DNA of 64,000 nt from Diphasiastrum complanatum. Lineage: Eukaryota; Streptophyta; Lycopodiopsida; Lycopodiales; Lycopodiaceae. The position numbers were made by a program, and so were the translations under genes. The notes below the pieces were generated by a model. That model worked only from the letters and a program-made list of their open reading frames with translations. It was not told the origin of the DNA and made no database searches. Positions 34,148 through 49,800 of this stretch are shown piece after piece (the stretch's first letter is position 1; each line of letters starts with the position of its first letter). The stretch covers positions 1 to 64,000 of the forward strand of contig MU832055.1 of NCBI GenBank assembly GCA_029204225.1, given 5' to 3'.

Positions 34148-34581
34148 TACAACAACACAGACTTTGCAAATTTTATCTGGAAAGTCATTAATTCCTCCTT
34201 CTTCAAATCCACATCAAATGTTTTTAGGGCGATTTCAGAGACAACACCCTCTGATTTCCAATCAGTGGATTTTCCTGCCCGACGACGAAGGACCCTTTCC
34301 CGAACCATGGCCATCTGTTCTGCGGTGAAGTTAATTCCAATCCGCTATGTTTCCTCGCCCTCGCCAGCGGAGGTAGGGGGGAGCAGGTTCGAGAGTCGCA
34401 GGGAACGTGGCTGCAACTCTGATAGTCGCGTCATTATCTCTCGCTGGCACTCGTGAAATTCTGCTTCTTGCTTTCGATGTCGTTTGTTGTGTCGGCGGAC
34501 ATCTTCCAAGAGCTTCTCTGTCTGGACACAAAGAAGACCGTCAAGCGAAATCCCACGATGGAAATAAACTGTGAAAAACAA
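34148..34581 (-). other. Unrecognised minus-strand reading frame with one stop
   Basis: Minus strand, open from 34581 to the TAA near 34148 apart from one TAG near 34348. The first part is charged and helix-prone (TEKLLEDVRRHNKRHRKQEA); the second reads MAMVRERVLRRRAGKSTDW and ends FQIKFAKSVLL. I do not recognise a family. It may be another exon of the SNF2 pseudogene or an unrelated gene remnant. An acceptor-like CTTCACCGCAG lies before the second part. Confidence 0.3.
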
Positions 34582-34669
34582 AAAAGAAGCCTATATTGCA
34601 AGCGAACAGGTACAGAACAAACACTCACATTAGTTGGTGTGCGCCCTGCCATCTCCCACTGGATTCTTC

Positions 34670-34673
<4 letters not shown>

Positions 34674-34729
<56 letters not shown>
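34674..34729. repeat. (CT)n microsatellite at the 5' edge of a LINE copy
   Basis: About 56 bp of CT repeats, 30 bp before the ORF1 ATG at 34759. Confidence 0.95.
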
Positions 34730-35752
<1,023 letters not shown>

Positions 35753-35929
35753 TTTTAGGGTTTAGGAAAAACTTTTTTTTTTGGTTAAATATTCGTCCGG
35801 ATGTGGACGCGCCAGCTGGACGCATCCAGCGTCCCAAAAAACTGTAGTAGATCTTCAGTCTTCCGCATCTCCAGCCCGATCAGCATCCACATATCCCTGT
35901 AAATCATCCAGTCTACCATAGAGAATACC

Positions 35930-36340
35930 AAATCTCAAAGTGTCCTGGATATATATGAGTATTTGCTTAGCAGCTTTTCAATGAATCTGCTTAGGCTTAG
36001 CCATAAACTGACTAACGATACTCACAGCATAAGCAATATCTGGTCTTGTAGTAGTTAGATAGATTAAGTTTCCAACAAGCTTTCTATATAACGTCTCATC
36101 TACATCTTGATCTTCCTCAACTTTAGTAAGCTTACATCCACTATCATATGGTGTAGAAATAGGCTTGCACTCTGACATATTGAACTTTTCAAGAAGTTCA
36201 TGAGCATACTTAGATTGAGAAATAAATAGTCCCTGTGCTACTCTCCATACCTCAATCCCAAGAAAATATTGTAGTGAACCAAGATCTTTCATATCAAACT
36301 CTGATGAGAGATCCCTAATCCTGTAATAATAAGATCATGA
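35930..36340 (-). pseudogene. Copia RT/RNase H fragment
   Basis: The minus-strand frame at 36292-35978 reads MKDLGSLQYFLGIEVWR, FISQSKYAHELLEKFNMSE and LVGNLIYLTTTRPDIAYAVS, the C-terminal RT and connection region of a Copia pol. There are no LTRs and no other domains. It lies upstream of the AP-1 sigma exons. Confidence 0.88.
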
Positions 36341-36939
36341 TTTATATCAAGGATTGATTTTAATCTTACTTCCTTGCGGTTTTTGAAGAGTTATACTCAT
36401 ATAAATTTGATAACTTGATCGTTACCACTGGTCATTTTGAGTAACTAGTCATACTAGCACCAAAGTTGCAGGCCACGTTCCGGATCGCGTTTAGGGATTT
36501 CCCGTTAGGGTTTCCCAATATTTTTTTTTAAAATTTCAAGTTTGTCATCAATTATCAAGAGTAGTTACTGATCCTAAGCTGTTGAAACCCTACTTTTTGT
36601 GTCATTTGCATCCTACATAGAGACTTTTTCTCACATAATTAATCCAAAGGAATACAAGGCAACAACTATCTTGTTGGAGGGCATCATTACCCTCTTACTG
36701 CTTAAATAGGTAAAGTGATTACTCTTCTTTGGACGACTCAATGCCAATCAGCCTTTGATCAGCTTAATAGTCTTTTGGCTTGGTCAGATAACAAGTCCAT
36801 CTCCACTACAAGATACAACTGCTGAAATGTATGCCAAAACTATGATGTAACTTGTTTTTCTTTTGGATGCACATGTTACGATTGTGTGCTAGCAGTCAGG
36901 AGAGTTGTGAATGTTGGAACATTTTTACATCTGCTGCAG

Positions 36940-37026
36940 ATTCATTTTGTGCTGCTATTCAGCAGACAGGGTAAAGTTCGATTGACTAAGTGGTACTCTC
37001 CATACTCTCAGAAAGAAAGAGCAAAG
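36940..37026 (+). CDS. AP-1 sigma exon 2 (residues 2-30)
   Basis: 29 codons, [11 protein letters not shown] to KERAK, phase 0 at both ends. Acceptor CTGCTGCAG, donor AAAG|GTTTTT (weak). The longin-fold N-terminal strand lies here. The lack of an in-frame ATG directly before it points to a separate first exon ending in ATG. Confidence 0.93.
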
Positions 37027-37718
37027 GTTTTTGCTTCACCTTTCTCTAAAAGTGATCATCTCCATAGCCTGTTGCCAAAGTTTTCGTTTGAGGGGCTTTT
37101 CTGATCATTAGTAGCAGCAGATTTTGATCACGGATTTCTGTCATGTTATGCCACATTGTCAGGTGATTCGTGAGCTCAGTGGAGTCATTCTTCCCAGAGG
37201 CCCAAAACTTTGCAATTTTGTGGAATGGCGAGGAGTGAAAGTTGTTTATAAACGGTCTTCTCATATATTATTTCCAAAAGTTTTTTATTACTACTTAAAT
37301 GTAGATTTTTATTCTATTGGCTGCACATATCAGTCTATTGCTGCAACTTTTACAGCACATTAGATTCAAGAATCAACTGAAGAGTGGCAATTCCTAGGAT
37401 TGACATAGTTTTTGGCTCTAATGTTACAGAGCTACTGTGTATAATAGAAGTTATAGTTGAAGATGCTAGTTGTTTGATACTGTGTGAGTGCAGGTATGCA
37501 AGCCTTTATTTCTGTATGTGCATTGATTCAGAAGACAATGAACTTGAGTGCCTCGAGATTATCCACCATTATGTTCAGATTTTGGATCGTTATTTTGGCA
37601 ATGTAAGTTCTAAAAACTAAGATGTGTTTTGGAGTGAATTCTGATAACATACTTGCCGCATAGCAAAGGAACAATTCCGGTACATGATGTGATGTGATGT
37701 GATGTGCATGTGTGTGTG

Positions 37719-37798
<80 letters not shown>

Positions 37799-40700
37799 GC
37801 TTTTTTAATGCCTTTTCCATGCCAAAAGGCATATAAGACGAAAGATATATATATTAAGTTTGTGGTAACCATGGGAGTGTATAAAACAACTTCAAAACAA
37901 TAATGAAGAAAAAAATACATTGCCTCTAACTATAATCTCTCTGGGGGTACCTTGGAAACGGCTGGTCTCAATAGCCAACTGATGTGAATCGTGATGAGAC
38001 TCGTAGTTGTTCCATTATGAATCTAAGACCGTGAGATAATCCAGAATCAAGATAGCATGGTAAAACTGGGAGTCCGACCGCATCTATTTATAGAAAGTGA
38101 GTCCGGTAGTAGTCACGTTTGACGCCTTGCTGGCCCTGCCATGGTTGAACAAAATATGCTCAATATAAGAAGCGTCTGATATAATCATGGGTGCCTGATG
38201 GAAGATGTGTGATACAAATGGCAAGTGTATCATGTAACTGAGTCTAGCTAGACAAGGGAAGCCTGGCCCTTCCCAGGTCTAGTGGAAGTTGCCTATCTCA
38301 TGCCAAATATAAGACCAATAAAGAGCAGCCCTAGATAATTGGAGGATGATACAATATCTCTAGTCACTACATGAAGGCCCTGGATGTATCGCAGACCATA
38401 ACCTTGGTCTTCATTAGTTGTGGAGACAAGAATCACATCATTAGCATAAAGAAGGATGGCAATTAGAATATTACCAAGTCTACAACCTGCACCACTAACT
38501 ATTGAATAACTCTCTCTAGCCGTATATATAATCCAAACAAGGTAGGTGAGAGGAAACAACCCCCCTTCACCCCAGTGGTACTCCAAATTTGCTATGAAAT
38601 GCCAATGACACTCCAAAATCAACCCAAAACTCTCTCATAAAGTGCCATCATTGCCAAAACCATGTTAATGGAGAAACCAAGGTCACATAACGGTTGCATG
38701 AGACGGCGGACCGTGGAACAAAGTGAAAGGCTTTCATGAAGTCAACAAAACAATTGTAGACCCGCTCTCTCTTTTTTCTGGCCTCCTAGATGATAGCCCG
38801 AAGAGTGAAGACATGATTTTTAGTGGAATAATGAGCTCGGAAACTTGCCTAACCCAATGCATGTAGTCTCTTGGTCTCAGCCTCAAAACTCACTGCTGAC
38901 TGAAGAATGGAGGCATATAGTTTCACAATAATGTGTCCACTCATGATGGTATAGTAGTTACCAGGATTCATGGGGTCACACCAGTTTTGTGGATGGGATG
39001 AATGAACGGCTCGGTTGAGCAAAGCGGCTGAAAGTATGTCTGCAACATGGATCAATAATTCGAATTCAAGGTCGTCAATATCTGGGTTATGGTGGGTCTT
39101 CATTCTCTTGATGGCTAATAGGACCATGTCAGAGGTGAAGAAGGTGAACTCACATGGACGGGGGGAGATGGAGATGGGCATGCTAGTGGGTACGTTGTAT
39201 AATGTAGTGGCATATGTAGTCCAGGTATGTAGATCTTCAAGGAGAGGAGGTGAAGCATAGGGGATAAACTCACGCCAAAAAGCAGCTATGGATGAACTAA
39301 AAAGAGAATTGACAAGTCATTTCCCGTCCTATGTTTCATATACATGTTTTCTACGACAAAGTGTGTGGTGAAGAGATCAATGTGCTATATAAAGAAGATG
39401 GGGTTCATGTAAATGTGCATGGACAGCACGGAGATGAAGAGAGTGGCATTCGGTATCAAACCAAGGAGGTCATACGGGATGAGATGATGTGGGTTGGAGT
39501 CGATAAGGTTTAGATGTGAAAGCCAGCGATGCAACGATGTGGAGTGAGGCGGTGAGCTATGATAGCGAAAATGACAAAGGAGTGACGTAAGAGCTTTATG
39601 ATATGTCATCTGACTCTTTTCCTCAAGGCATCTCTACGACAAATGGAAGATGGAAAGTGGATAATCAAGGTGGTGTTATCTTTTTTGGTATGCCTGAGGA
39701 ACTAGAGGACCATGGTTGGGATGCCCTATGGAACAGTGTATATGTTGACGATGTGAAATATGATTGCATCTCAACTTGAGAGCGTTTGAAAAACATCTCT
39801 AAATCTGTAAAATAAAAATGCATTTATTGTAAACCTAAATACAAATACAATGATAAAGAGACAACATAGGTATTAACTATGAAATAGCTATGTATGATGA
39901 TAATGTTGTTGCTGCTACTGAAAAAGGATGTAATACGAGCTACAGTGGGAGGTAAGGCTTTTATATGCTACTGACGTCAAGTGTGAGAGGGACCTCTTCT
40001 TGTGGCTATGGTGTAATGTTAGGAGGTGCATTGTCGTCATCTGGAGAAAAAGGAGGTGATATGAAGTTGTGTCTGGAGTACTCTGATGCGAAGGTTGGAG
40101 ACATTGTAATAAAAGTGTCTCTTGTATCATAAGTGCAACACAACATAGACCCTCATAGGTAACAAGTGAACACAAAGTGACTAGTGTCTCGCGCAAATCT
40201 TGTAATGGGTTGGGTATGTGAAGAAAAGTGTTCCCCAGTTCCCACCTCATCTAGAGAGCATAACTGACAGATTCTATCCTCTCGTGGAATACTCTGAAAC
40301 TTTCCAATCTCATCCTCAAGCTGATGCGAGGAGACTTGAAGCTAATCTAGTATCAATCTGAGACCATGTGATAACCTAGAACATGGGTAGTATGGTAGCT
40401 TTGTAGATGACCCGTTTGATGTAATCATGGGTACCCAAGGGAAGGGCAATCATAGAGATGCCAAGTGTGTCAAGGATGCAGATAAAGTAGGGGAGAGTGC
40501 ATACGTCTGTTTCACTTAGGATATTAGTGATTGTTTTGGATGTGCTATCACACAATTTGAAACCTCCCACCACCCTCTTGTATATAGCCATGACCACCAG
40601 CATGATATGAGGTTAGAATTACACATCCTTCACCCTCTAAATAAGCCTATGGTGTGGTATTGCATTGCAAGTTTATGTGAATTCTACAAAGCAACAATAT

Positions 40701-43700
40701 AGCCCAGCCTCCTTTTCTCCTATGTCTCGCCTCCTTGTTGAGTGCCCTATGAGTGAATTTATGGTCGGTGGTAGAGTGATGTGCCATGAAGCTATCTATT
40801 CCATAGCATGTACGTGTCTAGCCTTGGCCTCTCTGACTACTATCTCAAGGATGATCTTACAAAGCTTAGCCATGACATAGCCAATCGTAGTGGTACAATA
40901 ACCGTCTAGCCTCAATGGTCACCAGTTTGGTGGATTGGGTGAGTGATATTGGTGCACCAAGAGAATGGGAAAGTAGAGATACAATGTCAAGGAGCGTGGC
41001 CAAGGCAGGGGATACAATGTTTGCAACATGTTAAAGGCCAAGGCAGATGTTTGGCCTCAAGGTTTTCGACATCACAAGCAAGTTATATTTCAGCCAATCA
41101 GCAACTTCATGTACCATCTGTGGAATGCTTAAAGAGAACTTGGAAAGTATTTGTGAGATGGTGATTGGGGTGGTGGTGGGTATTGTTTAGAGGGTTGTAG
41201 CATATTGGGTCCAAGTATATAGATCGATCAAAGGGAAAAAAAAAAGGGGGGGGGGGGGCGGGTTGGGCTTTGTAGAAGAAACTCACGCCAAAAGGCACCT
41301 GATCATGAGGTACACAAGAAGTCTACAAGTCTCTTGTTCTCAACTTCCATGTAGGCTTCCTTCTTGCATCAAAGAAGTGTTCGTTTCTGGTATTTGGCCT
41401 CATGGAGATGGTGGGAAGAGGAGGTACAAACTTGGAAAATGTGTAGATGGATTTGACGACATTTCTCATCATACCATGTATCATGTGATTTCATTTTATG
41501 TGCTTTGGATGGAAAAGAGAGGGATGCGGCTACATGGACAACAAAGGTGAGATTATTGGCTTTTGTATCAAATGGTATATGATGTAGTGACTGGAGTGAG
41601 TCATGGTATAGAGGGGTTTGTGTGATTGACAATGTGTATTATAATGTATGAGGGGCTAGAGACAATGTTTCACTGAAAGCATTTCATTCAATGAAACTCC
41701 GTTTTGAAAAGTTCGTTTCAAACGGACTGTTCCAAACAAATTTTAAAATTAGAGCAAGAAAAAAAAAAAAAAAAACCTAATGTGTGTGTGTGAAAGTTTG
41801 GCGTATAAAACTTTAATCAGAACTTAGTAGGAAATAGTAGAATTATGAATACCTTGTGCATGTGCATTGTGTGATGTATCTCAATGTCTCATTGAGTCCT
41901 TAGTCATTCAAGTTTGTCGATTACCAATTGTTTATCAATCATTGTATAGAGCTATAATCACTGTCTAGACACTTAAACAACACTTGGTTTTCTTTTAACA
42001 AAAGGCTAGGAATAAAAACAAGCAAAAAAAAAACCCTAAAAATGTTTCACCGTTTCTTTCTCGACAAAGCCGAATTTTTCTCATTTTAACCGTGTTTCAA
42101 ACACGTCGTGAAAAGGCTTTTCGAAAAGGTCCACGAAACATTGGTTGGAGAGACAGGTGGAGATGATCAAGCCATTATTGAGCCTAGGTAGAAAGTGAGA
42201 GAGAAGTGTTCAAGTAGAGGTAATGGCTAGGTCAAAAATGTATGTGACCCATGAGGTAGTCAACCACGCCGTGTCCTATGCCATGTGAAATCCCTTGAGG
42301 TATGCCATCTAGCTAGGCCATCATATATGACTAGTTCTTGAGATTCTCCCAAACATAGGGAATGCCCACCATTGGCTGTAATTGGGCAATCCTTGTTTGT
42401 CAATGCTTTGTGAATACCAAGCTCCTCATTGTCAAGTGTGCATATATGTATCAATCATCCTCCACATCATGTATGTCAATATGGCAACATGATGTCAAGG
42501 GCCTTGCACTAACAAATCTAGAATCGCGATTTTATTGTGATTCGCGAAGCGTTGTCCAGAAAATCAGCATTTGCTGTGAATCGTTTTTTTGTTTTTTTAA
42601 ACCACCCAATATGGGTATCAGTAGAGAGAGGAAAATTAGAGTATTGCAGATAGACAATTTTCCAGTGGATTCTGGTCCGCCACAAGCAGTTAGGTGAAAT
42701 ATATTTGTTGCATAAACCTGGGTGACAAAAATTCCAGATATGCTGTTGAACGGACATTTAGCACAGAACCTTACTGAAACGCATTGAAATGCACACTAAA
42801 CCATGCCAAACCCTACTAAGCCTTACTGAAAAACCCTAAATTGTTCTATTGGCTCTCTGATGTCTATCAAGGTCAAAATGAGTAAGAAACTATACTGAAT
42901 CATGGTTGAAACCATAATGAACCATACTGAAGAGATACGACACATGTTAAGCCTGAACCCACTTTCTCGAGCTAGATGTAGTCGGAGTTTTAGTACTGCC
43001 ACGATACTTAGCCTCAGGCTTATCACATTGCCTCAGGTTCACATTGGGGCAGCTCAGAGTATCCTCACATCAGCTAGCTATTGAGACTGGGAGGTTCCAT
43101 GGTATTCCACAAGAGGTGCGGATTTGCCAGTTTTGCTCTTTAGACGAGGTGGAGTCCAAGGAGCATTTCATTTTTAGATGCCCTATTTACTATGAGATCA
43201 AAGGGAGATACCACTGTTTGTTGTTCAGAGACAGGCCCCCCACTCTACGATCTCTTATATCCTATGAGGACTCTAGATTTGTGCTCTCATGATACGAGAG
43301 ATGTTCTTACTGCGACGAGATCTACACGAGGCGACCCAACACTCTATTCCTCAACTACTGATCACTTCATTCTTTTGTAGGCGGAGACCATGAGACCTAG
43401 ATATTGACGATGACGAAGACGACACCGATGATAGTCACCTGCATGCCCACAGAGATCAGAGACAACATCGATCACCATTTAGCGGTTGGGACCTCTAGAC
43501 CTCCTCCGCAACGACATACCTCCCACACCCATGTGCGACATCAGCAGATTCCAGAGCTCCCACATGTTGCAGCCCGCATCACATTCTTCTACAGTAGCGG
43601 CAGTTCCTCACGACAGTGTTTCAGATTTTTATGCACCGACATCATTATTATCGCATATATCTTAGTATACATTAGATGTTTTCTTTTAGCATCTTCGAAG

Positions 43701-43790
43701 ACGTTTATGCGCTCCCACTGTTACCACATACTTGACATGTACTTTGTAGTCTTATATGCCTTTGGCATCAAAAAGACATTAACTTTCTTT

Positions 43791-43826
<36 letters not shown>

Positions 43827-46800
43827 GTAATGGAAGCATGAGAAGAAGAAAAAGAAAGAGAAGGAAAGATTGGAGCCAGTGTATGACAAATGAAACAGCA
43901 GTGATCAAGGTGGGAAGAAGAATTAAAGATAGGAAAGTCTCCAGCATCAGCATAAAACTCAAGGGTATAAAAACCGGTTATAACTAGGCAGGTGAAAAAA
44001 GAAGCTTGAATTCTAAGTTGTGGCAGGCATGTGCCGGTCCTCTTGTTTCGTTGCCAACAATTGGTAGCCAAGTTGTCTATTTTCCCCAAGGTCATAGTGA
44101 ACAGCTGACTGGGCACGCTTCTGCTGACTGGATGCGGACTAGGCGCAGCTGACTGGGCGCACATCTGGGCACGCTGCTGAGCGCACATTCTGCTGACTGC
44201 TGACTGGTCACGCAGCTGACTGGGTGCGCATTTCAGGGTGCCGAGGGCGCGCATCCTTGCTGACTGGGTATGCATTGATGACTGGGCTCTGACAGGGTGC
44301 AGCTCTAGCTGATAGGGCGCAGTTCTAGGGCGGACAGGGCGCATTTCTAAGGCTGACAGGGCGCGCATTTGCTGAGTACCATGGCTCCTCCTTGAGGGTC
44401 AGGCCCTCCTCGCGCCACACGGACTCGCGCCCCTATAGCCAACACCTCATCCCCCCACCCACACACCCCCCCCCCCCCCCCCCCCCCCGGTCGTTGTTGG
44501 CTCACCCCCTGCCACAGTTCCCCCTCGCTGCTTGCCACAATACCCTCCCCCTCGCTGCTCGTTGACTCCACCATGTTGCAGACTAATGATGTGGCAGCGT
44601 TGCCACGCAGGCAGCGCTGCCTGTTGATGTAGCACCCCCCCTTGCCTCTTCTTCTCCACTTTCACTTTCTTCTTCTGCTCCTTCTCTTTCATCTTCCTCT
44701 TCTTCCACCTCTTCCTCGTCTTCATCGATCTCCAATCCTATGAATCTAGCCATTCCTACCGGCCTCCTTCCTATTCCTATTTCCCAAGAAGCCATGGCTC
44801 CCCCACCTACAGTAATCCCATACACTCCCTCCAAATCAACCGAACTATTTTCCTCTTGGGAAGCTGACCAAATGAGAGCCGATTTCCAGCTTTTGAAGCA
44901 AGAACTTTCACAGTTGAAAGGAGTAGTGGTCTCCTTACTAAAGGAAAAGAACTTGTTGCAGTCCAAAGTCGCCTCATTGGAGGAAGTGATCAACACTCAG
45001 TAGGTTGCGGCCTCAGAAACAACCACCACCATGATACGGGAGCTCGAGAGTAAAATTGAACAGCATAAAGATTCATGGGCAGCAGTCTTAAAGAAAGGCA
45101 CCAAGCGTAGCGCCCCACATCCCTAGACAGCCGCAGAGAAGCTTTACGCTTGTAGAGCCTAGTTACTTGGCACTATCATATATATGGATGACGATCTTAC
45201 CTATATCCAGGTTGAGGAGAGGCATAAAGCCTTCCAGGTGGCTTGAGAGACTGGTAGACGAGTCATATATCGAGATGGTCAGATACGATTTATTGCTGGC
45301 ACCCCTAGCCGTTCCCAGAGCTAGGAATTCGGGGCCCCTGGGATTGGGAGCATCCCAGGGCCCCATCCATACCATCTTCAGATTGCCACAGGTCTGCTAG
45401 CAAGCGAGCGAGCAACTCAACTCAAGAAACCGGAAATTTGGTACCATTTTGGAGCCACCAACTGGGATTTTCCGGGACAGCAGGTCTGAAATTTTGGGTA
45501 AAAGAGCTGAGAGGGTTCCTCTTCGTATTTTCTTTGAAAGTACAGTCCTCAGAAATAGCTAAATCTTCTTTCCCTCTTTGTACAGTTATAAATTAGTCTT
45601 TTTGACTTTTTTTGAAAGGAAATGTCAGGCAATCTTTTTCTGTCTCTGAAAATGACCACTTCTCTGGGATTTGATCAACTCCTGACAAGAGGCATTGATG
45701 AATTAGAAACGGAATCCCTGAGGTTCAATAAAGGGAAAGAACCAATGGAAGTAGAAGAACATAAACAATTCGCCGAAGAACTCGACGAATTGGTTACCAA
45801 GGAGCAGTTTCTCCACTTGGTAACGAAAGTGGATGAACTGAGGTTGGCATTAGTCAATTTCAAGTCCAGTGTGGACGACTAGTTCGCTGAACTCAAAAGT
45901 TTAATTCTGAGTTTCGCGAAAGAAAGCCTTCCCTCCACTTCTCAGTTGTCCCCTTCTCCACTTCCATCAGTTTTGGGCGAGCCTCTGCGGTCTCACCCAG
46001 TGTCTTTAAAGATTTGAAGCCTCCTACTTTTATTGGGGAAGAGCCTTGATAGAAATGCAGACATTCTACAAACCTTCCTCAGCAAATGGAAGAACATTCA
46101 TGCTCTTAAACAGACCCCTGACCATTTGCAAGCAATAGAGGCCAGTCTTTCCTTAGGGCCCATGGCCTATAAGTGGTGGTTAAATCTACAAGAGACTGGG
46201 CAGGCTCCCCAGTCATGGAAGGCCTTTGAAGAAGCTTTCCTAAGAGAATTCCTACCGGAAAATGAACTTGATAGAGCCTGGAAAGCTTGGGAGAAAACAG
46301 TAATGGACAAGTCCCTAATCCAATATACGTCGCAGTATCGAGAAGCAATTTTAAAAATGGATGATTATCAGAAAATCAAGGGATTTGTCCATGGTCTCAA
46401 AGATGAATATAAAGTAGAGGTCCAGAGAAACTCGCCTACTACCCTTGACCAAGCTCTCAGATATGCTTAAATCTATGATGATTCAGTGGGTAGGAAGAGG
46501 GCGAGACAGCAGCCACTTTTTGAGCAGCCTCCTCAGAAAGACTTTCAATTTAAAAAGAAATTTTTAAAAAGAAAGAAAGAAAATAAAATTAAAGGTGAAG
46601 CTCCTCAGAAACGCCCTTCACTCATACAGCCCTTAAAACCAGAAGATTTTGAGAAAGCCAAACAAGAACGTTTGTGCTTTGTGTGTATGGGCAAGGGACA
46701 CACAGTCAGACAGTGTCCCAAGGGGCCTTTCACTAAGAAAGATAAAAAAAATAAGAAACAAGTTCATCTTCTTCAGACTGTAAGTTTCCCCAGTGACTCG

Positions 46801-49800
46801 GCAGCTTCCGAGATCAAAGTGTATCATGAAGACCATAAACACTGTTGCCAGCTGACCTCTGCAATGCTAGCGAGACCCTTTAGCTTTGGGCCGCATGACC
46901 TAGTACGTATGCATGGGAAAGTTGATAACCAGTCAGTTAGAGTTATGGTTGATGATGGGGCAACCCATAATGTCATCAACTACACCCTAGTTAAAAAACC
47001 TTAACTTCCAGAAGTACCTAGTCAGCATAGGTACATAGTTTCACTAGCTGTACAGCACCTGTTTCTAAACCTCCGTATCGGGTCAGCCGAACAGAGGATG
47101 AAGAAATAACTAGGCAGTTAATAGATTATCTTGGGAAAGGCCAAATTCAGACCAGTAGTTCACCATGGGCCTCACCAGTCCTATTGGTGAAAAAGAGGGG
47201 TCTATGCGTCTTTGCGTAGATTACAGAGCCCTCAATAAAGTCACAATTAAGAATAAATACCCTATGCCTTGGGCAGACGAGTTGTTTGATCAACTCGACG
47301 GGGCTAAGTTTTTCAGTAAAATAGACCTCGGATCGGGATATCATCAAGTCCGTATAAAATCGGAAGATGTCCCGAAAACAGCCTTTAGGACTCGTCATGG
47401 TCATTATGAGTTTAAGGTGATGCCATTTGGGCTCACAAATGCTCCAGCTACCTTTATGACCTTGATAAACAGTGTCCTCAGACCATACTTGGGTAAGTTT
47501 GTAGTCGTATTTTTAGATGACATCCTCGTCTACAGCAAAATGAGAAAGGAGCATCTAAAACACCTCAGAAAGATGTTTCGACTGCTCAGAAAGCATAAGC
47601 TTTATGCTAAAGAATCCAAGTGTGAATTCTGCGTTGAAGAAGTAGCATATTTGGGTCACATTATCTCGGCAGATGGGATTAAGATGGACCCGAATAAGAA
47701 TAAGGTTAAAGCCATACTCAAATGGCTGGAACCTCAGAATATTTTGGAACTTCGGATTTTTCTTGGTTTGGCGGGATATTACAGACGATTTGTCAAGAAA
47801 TATACTCAGGTAGCAGTTCCCATGACAAATCTTCTTAAGGGGAAGGGAAAGGAGTTCATTTGACAGCAGGAGAGCTTTGATGCTCTCAAAACAGCCTTAG
47901 CTACAGCACCAATTTTAAAAGTCGTCGACCCCAATCAGCCATTTGTGGTCGAAACAGATGCTAGCGACTTTGCAGTTGGTGTTGTACTAACTTAGGGTGG
48001 ACGACCAGTTGCGTTCGAGAGTAAAAAACTCGAGCCAGCTCAGACTAGGTATAGTGCCTATGAAAAGGACCTCTTTTCTATAGTCCATGCCCTTAAGACT
48101 TGGAGGCATTATTTGTATGGTGCCAACTTTGAGGTCCTGACAGACCATGAAAGTCTCAGATACCTTGCAATCAACCTGAGCTTAGAGGTCGGAAAGCTCG
48201 TTGGGCAGAGTTGATGCAAGAGTTTGATATGTCTATCAAATATAGATGGGGGAAATTCAATACAGTAGCAGATGCCCTTAGCAGAATGCCTATGATAAAC
48301 GAACTGAGTTTTACTCAAATTCATAATGAGTTACTCGAGTCCTTGAGAGGGAAGTGCCAGCATGATGCATTCTTCTCTACTATCTGGAACTCAGTCCAGA
48401 GCAGATAGGTACAGACTCCAGAACCAGTTCTCGGGGCTGGTGCCAGTTCATCCAAGAATACGACAACTTCCGTTGAGGATGATGATGAGTCCGAGTATAC
48501 GTCAGATGACGTTGAGGATTCTGAGCCTGTATTACCCAAGCAAACCCCAATGGTTGAGGTTCAGTAGACTCAAGGATTCAAATGGAAACAGTATTCCATT
48601 CAGGATGAGTACTTGCTCTATAGAGATAGAGTATGTGTCCCCAATTCAGAGGATTATAGGCAGCACATCCTATATGAATGTCATGACAATCCTAGTGTGG
48701 GACACCCAGGCATACAGAAGACCTATGAGCTTCTTCGTAGGCAATTTTTCTGGCCCAGTATGAAAAAGGACGTCCAACAATATGTAACCAGTTGCCAGAA
48801 ATCTCAAGTAAACAAAGCAGAGCGTTTAAAGGCAGGAGGGTTGTTGCAGCCCTTAGATATACCAGCTGGTAAATGGGAGAGTATCTCCATGGATTTTATA
48901 GTAGGCATGCCTAAAACCCAAAAGGGAAATGACGCTATATGGGTCACAGTTGACCGTCTGACCAAAATGGCTCATTTATTCCGACCAAAACAACCATTAG
49001 AGCTCTAGAGTTGGCGAGGTTGTTTGTAGACGGGCTGTTTAAATTGTACGGTGGTCTACCTTCTGGCATAGTCAACGACCGGTACAATAAGTTTAATGGA
49101 AATTTTTGGAGGGCAGCATTCCACCATCTCCATACTAAACTTAATATGAGTACCACCGACCATCCACAGATGGATGGTCAAACAGAGAGGGTGCTGGAGG
49201 ATATGCTTCGAGCATACGTCAGCAAGAAGCAGACAAATTGGGAGGAGTATCTCTCGATATTAGAGTTTGCTTACAACAGTACCAAACATTCAGCTACGAG
49301 ATACAGCCCATTTATGCTGATGTACGGTTTTCAGCCACGCTCACCCACAGCTGTAGGGTTTAAACTAGAAAAGGTTGAAGCAGCCAGAAACTTTTTAGAG
49401 GACCTAAACCAGATGATAGAACAAGCGTAGCATTAGGCAGTCCCAGGATCGAGCCAGGCATTATGCAGATCCACACAAACGAGATGTGCAGTTCTTTGCT
49501 GGTGAGAAAGTCTACTTGAGAGTCCCAGTTGACTCTAAAACCCTCAAATCAAGAGTGTGTGCTAAGTTGTCTCCTAGGTATTGTGGTCCCTTTACCATCA
49601 GTAGGAGACTAGGCGAGGTCACCTATGAGCTAGAACTCCCACACAGTAGTAAGGTTTTTCCAGTCTTTCATGTAAGTCAGTTAAGAAAAGCCTTAGCCAG
49701 ATCAGAAAATCTGGTAAGGGACAGTGTCCTAGTTCTCCCATTGGATTCTCAGCAACCTCCACACGAGCCAGAGGAGATTCTTGATAGTAGAGAGACACAG

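Noticed and set aside
36458-37342. A hAT-like element from CAAAGTTGCAGG to TGCAACTTT
   Set aside because: It would contain AP-1 sigma exons 2 and 3, and no 8-bp duplication flanks the proposed ends.
37712-37920. A small gene overlapping the GA repeat after AP-1 sigma exon 4
   Set aside because: It is the 3' tail of LINE-b read in various frames.
45330-45470. A 5' LTR end and primer site for Gypsy-7 (TTTGGTACCATTTTGGAG)
   Set aside because: The sequence does not match tRNA-Met or another clear plant primer, and there is no similarity to the 3' LTR at 49947.
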